64,000 nt of DNA from Nelumbo lutea (Eukaryota; Streptophyta; Magnoliopsida; Proteales; Nelumbonaceae), in contig JAKGHH010000001.1 in NCBI GenBank assembly GCA_022828595.1, forward strand, positions 137,101,017-137,165,016, given 5' to 3'. The translations under genes and the position numbers were made by a program. Position 1 is the first letter of the stretch. Each line of letters begins with the position of its first letter. The notes below the pieces were generated by a model. That model was given only the letters and a program-made list of their open reading frames with translations, made no database searches and was not told the origin of the DNA. Shown piece after piece: positions 33,501 through 44,169 of this stretch.

Positions 33501-35276
33501 CAATGGCATGCATCAATAAAAAACGTAGAACAGGTAAAAGTTAAGTATAAGACAATAGTTCCTTGTTTCTATTATAACTCATGTAGATGCAGAACAGTGA
33601 AAATGATTAAAAAAGCATGTGGAACATCAAAGTAGAAAAGTCCACTTTAACTTGAAAAGATGATCTTATAAGTTATAACCTTAAGAAGCTACAGAAACAT
33701 CTAAGTAAAAAATTGAAGGCGAGTGAAACATACCCACAATGCACATTCATTGACTCTTTTATATCAAAAGAATCATTCCTCTGCTTCAAAGAAGGATATC
33801 CACCAAATTCAGATCCTCCAAATGGCTCGGTTCTAATTGAGTTTTCTTCATATACATAACTTAAATTCCTGAGTACAGGAGACATGGATGGGGATTTTGG
33901 CATGAGGGCCATTGCTTGCTCTACTGGAATGTAACATACTGGACATGCTGAAGGAGCAAATAAACAAGAAATTTCAGCACCAAAAAATGATGTTAACATC
34001 ATATTACACATGCATGATTAGCAGCATGATGTTCAATAAAACAAATATTTGATGTGAATATGTAAAATCCCAAACAGAAACTCAACTTACGTCTTGGTCC
34101 TGTTCGCTTTTTATCAGCCGGTGGAGGTGGAAGTGTGAACTTTTCACATGGATGACTCGGTAGCAGAGCAGTCCCCATGATTACTGGAGGCAGAGGAGGC
34201 TTCAGTCTGTTAGCACCAATTCTTGACACAACAGTTTTTGAAAGAGAGCTAGCATCCTTCTTGTTATATTGTTCTCCATGGATCAGGGAAGATTCAGGGT
34301 AACTTGATGCGATGCTATCGCTTGGTCTAATATTTTGAGTCATTCGAGTATGGTGAACTACACCTTCTGAAGCATCTTCATCTGAAGCCAGGCCAAAAAG
34401 CAGGAAGGTTATGCTAAAAAATAAACCATACAAAAACATACAGCAATCAGTATATGAGATAGCTGAAATTTTCTGGAAAGGGCAATGGCTATTCATGCTG
34501 AATTGAACTCAATCAAAGCAGATACTAAGGGGTCATTACTAGTGAGACCCAACCTGATTATCTCATCCACCAGAAGTGGCTAAACCATATGATCCTTGTA
34601 ATCTAGTCCGTGGCACTGGGGAATCAGCAGAATGACATAGTAAACTTACTTTCCAGTAAGAGTGCATATTAGAGTATTGAAGAACATCATATTGGGTCAG
34701 ATCTTGGCCTTTAAAATATTCTTGTTTGCATTCATCAACTGATGGGTCACAACCCTCTTAATGTTTACCATAACTACTATGCTAGTTATTTAAACAGTAG
34801 ACATCCTAACCAACCGCAGTTCAGAAGTTGAGTAGAATTCTTTTTAGGCTGACTTGCCTATCACAATCCTAAGCGTCTAAGGAACCTTCATAGATCATTA
34901 TTGCAACATCAGAAAGGAATCAATTATGCAGCAATTGACTGCGTATCACGAAGAAGAGCCAGGAAAAGAGAAAAGAAAATACAAGGAAAACAAAACAGAT
35001 ATACAGAATCAAACCTTTATTAACGACAGATAAGACTGATATGAAAACCACAACAGAAACGACCAGCAGAAGCAGCATTCCTACCCTCCTTCTGCGAGCG
35101 AATTTGAAGATCCGAGGAAGAAACTTTTCTTTCTCTCTGTATCCAGGTAGGAGCATCTTCGAGGGCTTGCGCAGTGTGACGGGTGTAGTTTGAATCGGCA
35201 ACACAACACTGTTCTGCAGATGTTGTTGCAGTGATCCATAACTCCCTGTACGAAGACCCAATGACCCACCAGTCAT
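27581..35276 (-). CDS. MUCI70: MUCI70/TOD1-type glycosyltransferase (DUF616), nine exons
   Basis: The product is a type II Golgi membrane protein of the family that acts in cell-wall polysaccharide synthesis (MUCI70 in seed mucilage pectin, TOD1 a relative). Exons on the minus strand, in order, are 35,276-35,015, 34,381-34,091, 33,947-33,734, 33,492-33,383, 33,298-33,099, 31,351-31,248, 29,390-29,203, 29,108-28,909 and 27,793-27,581 (stop). All have AG/GT borders and continuous phase, totalling 593 residues, near the Arabidopsis length. The N-terminus MTGGSLGLRTGSYGSLQ is typical of MUCI70 proteins. A basic stretch RRRR precedes one membrane span at residues 65-85. The glycosyltransferase domain begins around CPVCYIPVEQA and includes FFMFVDEET, SIWIDGKLELV and ISRHYRRFDVF. 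The basic tail contains GSRRHRSKT. No break is seen. Introns 5 and 6 hold transposon remnants. Family assignment is firm; the exact paralogue is less so. Confidence 0.93.
30180..30990 (+). mobile_element. LINE 3'-end relic in intron 6 of the MUCI70-like gene
   Basis: On the plus strand, RSANSMADALAKEQ near 30,835-30,875 is the signature end of a plant LINE RNase H domain. The upstream sequence is too decayed to translate. A T-rich run followed by a G-rich run lies at 30,206-30,242. It is antisense to the host gene. Confidence 0.5.
31635..31930. repeat. intron duplication, copy 1
   Basis: Starts GTATGCCCTAAATAGCATGG and continues through AATAAGAACTATGTGCTCAA and GGAGAAAATGCAAAATGGGA to TACCCTCTTAAATT. 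The same series recurs 761 bp downstream at 32,396, with scattered substitutions and small indels. A hAT-like MITE lies between the two copies. Confidence 0.75.
31939..32384. mobile_element. 446-bp hAT-like MITE in intron 5
   Basis: It starts TAGGTCTGTAAATGG and ends CACTGACAGGCGTA. The 8-bp flanks GCTGATAG (31,931-31,938) and GCTGATGG (32,385-32,392) agree at seven of eight bases. The interior is AT-rich with GGATTCAGATTT-like words near both ends. Confidence 0.75.
32396..32690. repeat. intron duplication, copy 2
   Basis: Matches the segment at 31,635, starting GTATGTCCTAAATAGTATGG. It carries an extra T-rich insert near 32,599-32,610 with a repeated CACATCTC flank. Confidence 0.75.
32735..32880 (+). 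mobile_element. SINE relic
   Basis: GGTTCAAATC at about 32,771 matches the Pol III B box. It is followed by the tail typical of a common angiosperm tRNA-derived SINE: CCTCCCTAGACCCTGC, then GAGCCTCGTGCACTGG, then a short T run near 32,871. The A box is not recognisable, so the 5' end is decayed. It lies in intron 5, antisense to the gene. Confidence 0.65.
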
Positions 35277-36604
35277 CGTCCTTCTAGACTCACAGGTTTC
35301 CCTTTCATTTCCCTTCTCGCTCTGAATCCCCTCTCATTCAAAATTCTCGAATTCTTTTCCACACAAAATTCATTAAAAACTGCTGAACCACCACCAAATA
35401 AAAATCCAACTTAAGAAACTATAACCACAGTAATCCCGTTTGCAGACCAACTTCTGGATTTCGCTAAATCTCACATACTATGCTTCAAAATACCAATGCA
35501 ACAGCAGTGCTATAAATCCAATTCAACCTCGAAAGTGGCTTCGCACATTGTCCATCAATCAACCTCCGGCACAAATGCAAAATTTTCCTCGTTCTAAATT
35601 CAAATATATGAACTACGAATTTCACTGGAAAGGAGAAAGTTCCTCACTTTTTCCCCAAGGCTATCAAATCCAACTTTCCCGCAACAGCATTATCAGAAAA
35701 CGGATCAATATATGCATACCTAGAACAGAACCAACCCTCCACTCGATAAAACAGATCTAAATTCACTAATAAATCGAACCACAACAACCATCAACCCACC
35801 ATCCCACCAAAAGCAGGCTGCTTTGTTAGAATTAAATTTGCAGAAGCACGAATACAAATCCAAATCTATACCGAACTCCCAGGCTGAACCAAAAATTAAC
35901 TGCCCCAGATCAAGAAAGAACCAACCAAGCCTTACTTGAGAAAAAAGAGGGTGTGGGGAATCAAAGATCACTATCTCCCCCGACTAGACGAGACGAGACG
36001 CAGCAAACAGCAGAAATCGAGATGCGAACCATTACCTCATGTCTTCCATTACAAATTTACAATCTCACATCAAATTCTAGGGTTTCCCAAAGAAAATGAT
36101 TCGTGCTCGTTAACTGCTCTGCTGTTTTAATGTCTCGGTAAATCTGAGATTCATGAAAGAATTCTTGTCTGCAGTTATCTCTCAGCGTGGGAAATTCAAT
36201 GTATTTATCGTTTAATTAATAACCATTTTTATTTTATTCAAAAAAAGAATTGAAAGCCAAACAAAAGTAAAAAAGAACATAATGGGCACTTTTCTAAAAT
36301 GCGCTGTGAACGTGATCAAATGGATTCGTTGAAGATACATCATATAAGGATTAAGGACCGCTGCATAGATCCACCACGAGCACTTTTGCCGTTTGATAAT
36401 CGTACCGCCATTATCTAACGACCATGATTCATTTGGCAGTTTTTTAATAATAGGGAAAGTCTCCTATAACCTTTATAAAAACTTCTTTTTTTAGCACAGT
36501 TTATAAAATCTTTTTTTCAAATTTGGAAATCCTCTATAATTCACCGTCACTTTTTACAAATTCTCTTAAACTCGTCGTAACTTTTCACATTCTGTTATAT
36601 TACC
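35277..36604 (-). promoter_or_regulatory. 5' region of the MUCI70-like gene
   Basis: Presumed leader, possibly with a 5' untranslated intron, and promoter on the minus strand. No transposon termini and no supported coding frame are seen. The plus-strand frame at 35,440-35,760 lacks any domain. Confidence 0.35.
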
Positions 36605-37670
36605 GTTAGGCTGCGTTTGTTTCTTATGCAAATTCAAATATCTACCATGCATTTTTTGACTCATCCAATGCAAAGTCATTCAAGAGTTAGCTTGGTTTTT
36701 GCACTTTTCTTGTTTGTTTGAAATTTATATAAATCGGGGCACAAATTTGCTATTGTTTGTTTAAAATTGATACAAACAATGAGAGCAAACATAAATGCTC
36801 TTACTACCTAATGTGCTTTTTTCAATAATAACCACCAGTCCAGGTGCAAGAAATTTGGATTGTTTATTGTTACAACCATAGTGATAGTAAATATGCATGT
36901 GAGCTCGGCCTAATATTGTTTGAGGCCAATCGGCCGAGCTTGCCAAAATGGTTACAGTCTTGAGTCCACAATTCAGCTAGTGGTCGCTAATCCATACCGG
37001 TCTTTCATATACGAGAGGTTTCTTCTGGCGGAAATTGGCTTAAATTAGTGTGAAGGAATCCTTACAATTTTCATGCAGGAGAGAGACATTTTCTTAATTC
37101 TATTGCAATCCTACACAAGAGCTTGCTTAGACAGTTAGAAGTTCCAGACCATCATTGATTTTCTTTGAATCCAGGCTTGTACATAGACTTGTTTTCCGAT
37201 CCATTATCCAATTCTACATCAACTACATCTGTGGGCAGATTAAGATGATGGGTTGGATCTCCCTCAGATTAAGATGGTGTAGACTATATGGGCAGACCCA
37301 TATTTTATTGAATATTAGTCCATATATCTACTCATTTGATAACAAATATGAAAATGATAACTATATCACTCTATATTTGCTCATATGTTGGATCTCCTTC
37401 CCATTCCTATTCAATCAATTCACATTTCATTCAAACATGAGATATTCTAACACACCCTAAACAATCCATCCACATTTCCCACTCAATCCATTCATATTTC
37501 ATTGAAGGTACCGTCAACCTTCAAACAATAATACCTGATAACAATTTGCATTCACAATTACTAATCAATCCATTCACAAATCATTGAATGTCATGTCAGA
37601 AGCGGGCAATCATCTCCTTGCATACTAATGTGTATGCAGATGTCCGAAACCCTTATCAATCTTATTGCCC
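36605..37670. other. spacer, possible Harbinger element terminus
   Basis: TTAGGCTGCGTTTGTTTC at 36,607 has the form of a TTA-flanked Harbinger end, and the decayed Harbinger genes lie 1-2 kb further on. I could not find a convincing matching right end because the other side is cut by an LTR fragment near 39,150. TCAATCCATTCACATTTC-like words repeat between 37,400 and 37,580. Confidence 0.35.
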
Positions 37671-37678
37671 AATGCTAC

Positions 37679-37770
37679 TTAGTCAGTAAGTAGCTCAATC
37701 AATGCCTTGTCCATGTCCATGGCATCATTCCATTTTACTTGTCGACTCCGATCACCCTTGCTGGACATAG
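37679..37770 (-). pseudogene. Harbinger ORF1 relic, Myb/SANT-like domain start
   Basis: The minus strand reads QVKWNDAMDMDKALIELLTD before a stop, which is the first helix of the Myb/SANT-like domain of Harbinger accessory proteins (usual form K-W-T-D-x-M-D). An extra M-D pair is inserted. The rest of the domain is not found. It sits about 0.6 kb downstream of the transposase relic on the same strand. Confidence 0.6.
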
Positions 37771-38364
37771 TTTGAGAGATAGACAATACATCATTTCCCT
37801 TATTGCCATCTTTCCTATTATTAATAGATGTTCTTATTGTATCTCTACTAGAGACCATCCCTAGCCAAAAGTACTCCATTTCAGGTAGTAAATAAATAAC
37901 ACATAGACATGTACATACATTATCATAAAGAATATCGAAAATATCTCTAATAATCAACAACATAAAAGTAAGCATGTGAAATACAGAAATATGGTGTTTC
38001 AACAATATTGCTTATATATTAAACTGTCTAACAAGTAAGTCATGGATATCTAATAAAACATAGAAATTGGATGTTTTAAACATTATAAGAACTGCAATCA
38101 ACACAAATTGGTTCTAACAAAGATGATGTGCAATTAATCCAAATACTACAACTCCTAATCATTTTCGCAGTCTCCTCCAGTCCCGAAACATGTCTGACCC
38201 AATCTGGTCCCTAAATGTGGATCATCTTGCTAGTTCATTTCTTTGTAGCCTTGGTGCAAGAGAATCTGCATTGGCACTTTCTTCCACAAATTCATCCCCA
38301 TCGGATGTATTTTGCCTGTCTGCCTCACAGATCCCTTCTCGAGTGTATCAGTCATGTGGATCAA

Positions 38365-39125
38365 CTCCCATGATATAGTTGTGAAACACACAACAAGCTA
38401 TCACAATCTTGACCTGCGTAAAGTCAAAATGTTGTGTTGTATTAAGAATTGCCCAACGCTTCTTTAGAACACCGAAAGCATGTTCCATTGCATTTCTCAA
38501 TTATGAATGTCTATGGTTGAAAATCTCCCGAGGGGACTCTGGCAATCACCCTCATATCTCATTGAAGTGGTATCTAGTGCCTCGATAAGGTGCTAGGAAG
38601 CTTGAGATGTTTCTGTATCTGGCATCTACTAAGTAGTATTTTCCTATATTTCGTTGAGTGGTCATTGGCAACAAGCAATTAGTTAAAACAATGGAGTCCA
38701 CCGTTCGAGTATTAGAAAGAATAAAGTATCAATTTAATTTACTTTCTGGGATGTGGAGTTTGCATTCCCCTCGCAAGGAATCATATAGGACTGTGGCATT
38801 AGTGGCCGAACTCTCCCACCCAACCAATACATAAGTGAATTTTAAATCGAATGTCACTACAACCATTAAATTTTGTGTTGTTTTCCCTTTTCGACCATGA
38901 AACATGCCTTGTTCCTCATTAGGCACTTTGCATGGGCTATGGGTCCCATCAATTGCACCTATACAGTCCTACATTTAACTAAATTATGTTAATTTCATGA
39001 TCTAGGGAGGTGTTAAGGTAAAAAGTGTAGTAATTTATTACATACCTTAAAATATGGCATAAACTGAGAGTCATTCCTAATCTCCGGTGGTACTTATTCT
39101 CCAATAAGTTGTATAACCAACAAAA
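38365..39125 (-). pseudogene. PIF/Harbinger transposase relic (ALP1/HARBI1 type)
   Basis: An exon-like block with PPEIRNDSQFMPYFK ends in a GTATGT donor near 39,048. An intron follows, and the frame resumes with DCIGAIDGTH at about 38,967 and runs on to 38,729. The final block near 38,375-38,500 reads AMEHAFGVLKKRW then VIACCVFHNYI. The DDE nuclease fold shows the first D (IDGTH) and the final E (MEHAFG). At the expected middle position the sequence is TNATVL, where the family usually has D, so the triad looks broken. Several stops lie between the blocks. Confidence 0.85.
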
Positions 39126-39149
39126 GGTACAATCTAAGTAAAACATGCA

Positions 39150-39930
39150 GGACTGATGCGCTTAGATTACACTAGCAAGTGTACTAGCCGATCAAGTAAT
39201 ACAATGATGAATAGAGTATTGTTCCCACGAGGATTGATCCAACAATTACTAATAATGAATCAGTCGTTTGTTATCTAATAAACTGAAACATTAAACAAAT
39301 GAAAACCCTAATTCCTAATTAGCAAGCTACCTTAATCAGTTTCGGATCAAACCACCTTTATGTAATGAGAAGAAAAGTTGTATGTAAACAATAGCAAATT
39401 CGGTTCAGAAATTAAACCATTAAGTTATTCAATTGATGTGGAATTTAGTCATGAGTTGGCGAAGCCCTAATGGTATGAGCAACTTCTCTCAAGCACAACC
39501 CACTCTATCTATGTGTGGCAATTCCTATATCTCTATCAAGAATTTAATCCTCATAGATGCATTAAGAATAAAGAATTCGAAGGGCATCAATTCAGGTATG
39601 AATGAACACCAAACGAACCATGCAAATTATCTCTAAGATGCATTCAGTCCATTTTCTTGATTAGATGATCTGATTACCTAAACTCTTTCTCAAACAATTC
39701 AAGCAATCCAAGAATTAAGAACAATTTGACCAAGATTATTCTAGCAATTAAAAACTCTAATTAAGAAATACCAAGAATGAATCCAATCAATCGAATAACA
39801 TAAAAGAATTAATTACAAAAATCCATTAAACCCTATATGAATCTAGGTTACCAATTGTGTAGAACCAAAGAAAAAGACAACCTATGATTCTTGCTTCAAT
39901 CTTTGATCTCCTTGATGTGATTCTTCTTCA
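39150..39930 (-). mobile_element. Athila-type LTR fragment
   Basis: Read on the minus strand, this matches the 3' half of the Athila LTR at 54,430-55,171: matching runs GAGAAAGAATTTAGGTAATC, TTAGAGATAATTTGCATG and TACTTGATCGGCTAGT..GCATCA in the same order, but clearly diverged. The LTR end lies near 39,152, beside the Harbinger relic. No internal domain belongs to it, so it is a solo or truncated LTR. Confidence 0.7.
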
Positions 39931-40965
39931 ATTCGCAATCAGCAACCTCCTTCCTTCTCTAGCACTTTTCTTATTCAGTTTGCTTTCAGGGGTTCGAACC
40001 CTAATTTTGGTGCATTCCTGGATGAAAACTTGTAAGCTAAGGAATGGCTCTAGCACGTCAGCAGTCCGGTTGCAAATAATAAGAGCCCAATTTTGACCTC
40101 GATGCAGTTTGTGCTTTGCTTGTTCGAGGGGTACATGTATTCTTATGCAGTTTTGCCAACGATGGCCTAGCAGTCCACAATAGGCACATACTTTGGTAAG
40201 AGCTCCATAACAATAACAGATCCATGTTTTTTCCCTCCACAGTGACAAACATGCCCATAAACAGTGGTTGTCTAATATCTAGAACCACTTGCACCCATGT
40301 ATATAGTCCTCTCATTAAAGCACTTGTTTTAATTCTTGGTTGGTCTTTCACAACTTCACCTACCATTAATCCAAGGGCTTTAACTCGTGAATCTTCCACT
40401 ATAGATTTGGGGATTAAATGAAGCTATAACCATACTTTTTGAAAATGAAGCTTTTCCACCGTACCATCTTCACTGTGAGTCCATGGTCCTACCTTTAGCC
40501 AACTAGATCTATAAAACCAAGGTCCTCCATTCAGCACCTTATCTCTTTCTATTTCATTTTCAAAGAATATCTCCATTTGACTTCCTTCGATGAAGTTAAT
40601 ACATACTTGTTTTGGAGATTCCAAATGAGTCTTGCATGCTTTTCAATTGCATCCTATGTGACTTAAATTCGTGGAAATATTTTGCCCTTCAGCAAGTGAT
40701 TGACATAGTTCGTTGCTTCCTTACAACTTTCGAGTTCAAGCTCCACATGTGAACCTTTGACCAATGCCTTTTCCACCATTAGTCTTGCCACTTGAAGGCT
40801 TGGAGTTTGTTTAGATTCCTCAGTCATTTTTTCTTTTCCCTTGCTATTTTCCATGTCGCTGCTCGGCTTGTTTTCTAACTTTAAGAGTGGATCTTGACAC
40901 TTCTGCAAGAAGTAGGTTGAAAGGAAACCGATAGGGACCCCACCACCCACGAGATTCTACAGTGG
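39930..40965 (-). pseudogene. LINE ORF1-like relic, DUF4283 plus zinc knuckle
   Basis: Minus-strand blocks in order are an N-terminal region (40,663-40,950), a DUF4283 core with FENEIERDKVLNGGPW (40,424-40,624), a continuation with AGLYTWVQVVLD-like text (40,058-40,399), and a CCHC knuckle CAYCGLLGHRWQNC (39,928-40,248 frame). This is the gag-like ORF1 of plant L1 LINEs. The frames are broken and no ORF2 follows; an LTR fragment begins instead. Confidence 0.75.
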
Positions 40966-41690
40966 TTGCTACATGGCTAAGAAAAAGAGAAGATGGTTAA
41001 AGTTTATAGGGTTACCAACACAAGGCAAGATACTATAAATAGTAAAGAGTCAAGGAAGACAAAAATGACAAGCTCACAGTTGTTTGTAGATTGAAATAGG
41101 ATTAGAAAGTCTTCACATGAACATGATTTTAACAAGTATTTAGGAAGAGAATAAAGATACCAAACAGGATGAGATTAGGAGATTAGAAATTCTTCTCATA
41201 GCATGCTTTAGTTCTCCATCGGTTCGAATGCTTGAGCTCAATATCTTCTCACTTACCTGTTGCTTAGATGACGATCGTCAATTCACATAGAAGGATCGAC
41301 AAAACTGAAGAGGTGGTTCCAAAAGGCTCCGGCAGTCCATGAACATAACTACTGCGTACTTCTTATGTCGATGATCATGAAGGTTTTTGGACAGGCGTGC
41401 AGCCATCAACATAGCAACTACTAATGCCCAAAAATAGTTTAACCCCTCTTGCTTCACTCACTCCTATATCCAGTTTGAAGTTGTGAAGGAACAAAGATTA
41501 TGATCAGAAGTCCCAGATATTTCTTATGTTTTAAAATATGTAAATATGTATTGTAAATTATTGCAACTTGAATCTGGAATGTAAATCCCCATCAAGGGCT
41601 TTACATATTTATGCAAAAATATTTTTGTAATCTTTTATCTAATCCTATGAAATATTTTTTGAAAATTTCTTGTAATATTAGTTGGGCGAA
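40966..41690. other. spacer between LINE relic and Tat LTR
   Basis: Possibly the 5' region of the LINE relic near 40,970. Otherwise no feature recognised. Confidence 0.4.
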
Positions 41691-41699
41691 ATGGTTTTT

Positions 41700-42405
41700 T
41701 TTTTTGAAAACTTTATCATTTTTTTTAGTGTGAGTGAAGTGGTTAGGCTACCTATGGGATCTCTTTGAAGAACAAAGGAAAGATGAGAGTAGGAGGTAGG
41801 CTAAAGGCTAGGGCAAACGGAGTGATAGAATGAGTATTTTTCTATGAGTTGGACCCCTATTTATAGGGATAGATCCCGAGGTCCCAAAAGGAAAGAGCCA
41901 AAAGCGCTTGATTCCCATTAGGAAAGGGAATCTAGGATTTGGTGTTAGTTGTCAGGGAGCATTGATAGGGTTTTGCTATGTGTCTTATGAGATATCTCAA
42001 GGATGAGCTTTCCTTTCAACTGGGAATTCTCATAATACGCGTGTTCTACTTACTTTCACAACCCTCATAAACCAACGTGGTGGCGCGGGTGACATTATTA
42101 TTTAGCTCGCATGTTCCCTTTAGGCCCACAAGGCATCCTATCATGCACGTTATTAATGACATGCGTGATTATTTCATTTATGTTTGTACTGCAACAAGCT
42201 TACCCTCATCGCGGTTGTGCGATGGCTTTAAGCTCATCGCAAGTTCGCACGGGTCTAAAGTTCATCGCAACATTTTCCGAGTCAAGAGTCCATCGCTGGT
42301 GTGCGGTGAGTTATGGATTCATCACAGGCGTTCGTGTAGTATTGGTTTGATACCTTCTATGTTTTGATGGTCTAAGTGACCATCATGTACCTACAATTAG
42401 ATTTT
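41700..42405 (-). mobile_element. Tat-type LTR-like copy A
   Basis: About 700 bp that aligns in order with 42,895-44,005: shared words GTGTCTTATGAGAT, TTCATAATAC, CTTTAAGCTCATCGCAAG-like repeats, and the end CATCATGTACCTACAATTAG. On the minus strand a TATAAATA box lies near 41,860. It lacks the MITE present in copy B, so it serves as an empty site. Confidence 0.7.
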
Positions 42406-42894
42406 TTGAAAACTTTTATCATTTGAGATATCATAAAATGGGTCATCGAGGCTAAGGTCTTGCTTGGTTGTTCACAGTTCGGCCTATTGGAGTGGTGTCA
42501 AGGTCATCGAGGCAGATATGAAGTGTCCGAAGTGCACTTGGAGTCTACTTACGTGGTGTCGAGTCTATTGTTCTGCAATGCCACATGTCGTGATATCATT
42601 GGAGGACCAAATTACCCCTCATCAAGACTTAAGATGAAAAAACCTTTAGGGGCATTCTTTTTTTTTTTTTTTTGAGAGGGGGGAAAGTTGGTCAATAGGA
42701 TTTTGGTTTCCATTGACAAACGATCTCATGTACTCATTGAGATCGATTTCCCATTTTGTTAACCTTCCTAAGACCTCAGGCTTTTGAATAACTTGCCTTA
42801 GAGGTTGAATGGTTAGAAATACAACAGTGTCGGTCTGGAAGTAAGGACACAATTTGTGGGATGCTAGCACCATCTAAAAGGTCAGTTTCTTGAT
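42406..42894. other. spacer between the two LTR-like copies
   Basis: Contains a T15 run near 42,659. No coding signal. A phrase near 42,400 (TTTTTTGAAAACTTTTATCA) also occurs near 41,700, at the outer side of copy A. Confidence 0.4.
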
Positions 42895-44010
42895 ATTGGT
42901 GTGAGTTGTGTGGTAAGGCTAAGTGTGGCGGTCTCCTTGAAAGACGAAGGAAGGCTAGAAGTGAAGATAGGTTAGGAGATTTTGTTGGCAAAGTTGTGAG
43001 TTCATTATGATTCATGTCCGCTTTTATAGGGAGAGATCTCGAGGTCTTGAAGGGAAGGAACTAAAAGGATTTGATTCCTATTTGGAAAGAGGATCTCTGA
43101 TTTGGTGTCGGTTGTCAGGGGGACACTGCTAAAGGTTCACCACGTGTCTTATGAGATCTCTCCAAGACAAAGTTTCCTTTCATCTAGGAGTGGATTCGAG
43201 CCGAGCCGAGCCGAATAGTATGAGGCTCAAGCTCAGCTCGCCAAGGTTGTATAAGGATCGAGATCGAGCTCAGTTTGAGCTAGAATATTGAGCTTGAGCT
43301 TGTCTCAAGTCAAAATCTCATAAGCTCAAGCTTAATTTGAGGGAAAATATTTTATAAAATATATATATATATATATATATAATTTATTTGATATTTAAAA
43401 AATTAAGAATAATTAAGAATTATAATATTTTTATTATATATTATTTTCTATATCTCGGCTCGTTTATTAATTGAATTGGGCTCGAGCTTGCTTGAAACCG
43501 AGCAAAGATGAGCTTTTCACGAGCTAAGCTTGAGCAGCTCATGAAAAGCTTGGCTCGTTGCCACCCCTACTTTCGTTTGAGGATTTTCATAATACACGTG
43601 TACTTCCTTTTGCGGGTCTTTTGTACTGATGTGGCGTGGGTGATATCAGGGCTAGTCTGACATGTCCTATTTAATCCTAGTAGGTGTTCTGTCATGAACA
43701 ATTTTGGCTGATCATTGTATTTTCGTTCATCGCTAACCTTTGACAGCTTTAAGCTTATCGCAAGCTCGCGATAACTTTAAACTCATTGCAGGTCCATGGT
43801 GACCTTAAATTCATTATAAGTCTGTTATGGCTTTGAGCTCATCATGGTTTTGCGATGGCTTTGAGCTCATCACAAATCTATGGTGACTTTGAGCTCATTG
43901 CAAATTTGTGTCAAGTTGTGAACTCGTCATGGGTGTCTCTGTAGCATTGGTTTAGTACCTTTGTTGTTATTGCGGTCATGGTGACCAACATGTACCTACA
44001 ATTGGGATAC
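42895..44010 (-). mobile_element. Tat-type LTR-like copy B, with an inserted MITE
   Basis: Diverged copy of 41,700-42,405, longer mainly because of the MITE at 43,185-43,569. A minus-strand TATAAAAG lies near 43,022-43,029. It directly adjoins the pol relic (44,190 on), as the 3' LTR of a minus-strand element would after loss of the integrase region. Confidence 0.65.
43185..43569. mobile_element. 385-bp hAT-like MITE with GAGCTC-rich arms
   Basis: The ends TAGGAGTGGATTCGAGCC and GGCTCGTTGCCACCCCTA pair approximately. The flanks CTTTCATC (43,177-43,184) and CTTTCGTT (43,570-43,577) agree at six of eight. The interior holds an (AT)n run. Relatives lie at 46,016-46,251 and 56,251-56,380. Confidence 0.8.
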
Positions 44011-44169
44011 CTAGTCCAATGGTGTGCAAAACCTTTCTCACATAATAGATAGATCGCTACATTCTATCCACTTCACGGATTAGGACCAAGCTAACTACCT
44101 CATAACTCGTAGAGAGGTAGAGTTTTAGATTATCTCCAGGTTCCGACTTGGTCAATAAGGGTGGTGAAC

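Noticed and set aside
38190..38378. Plus-strand frame of 62 residues
   Set aside because: It is a shadow of the minus-strand Harbinger transposase relic.
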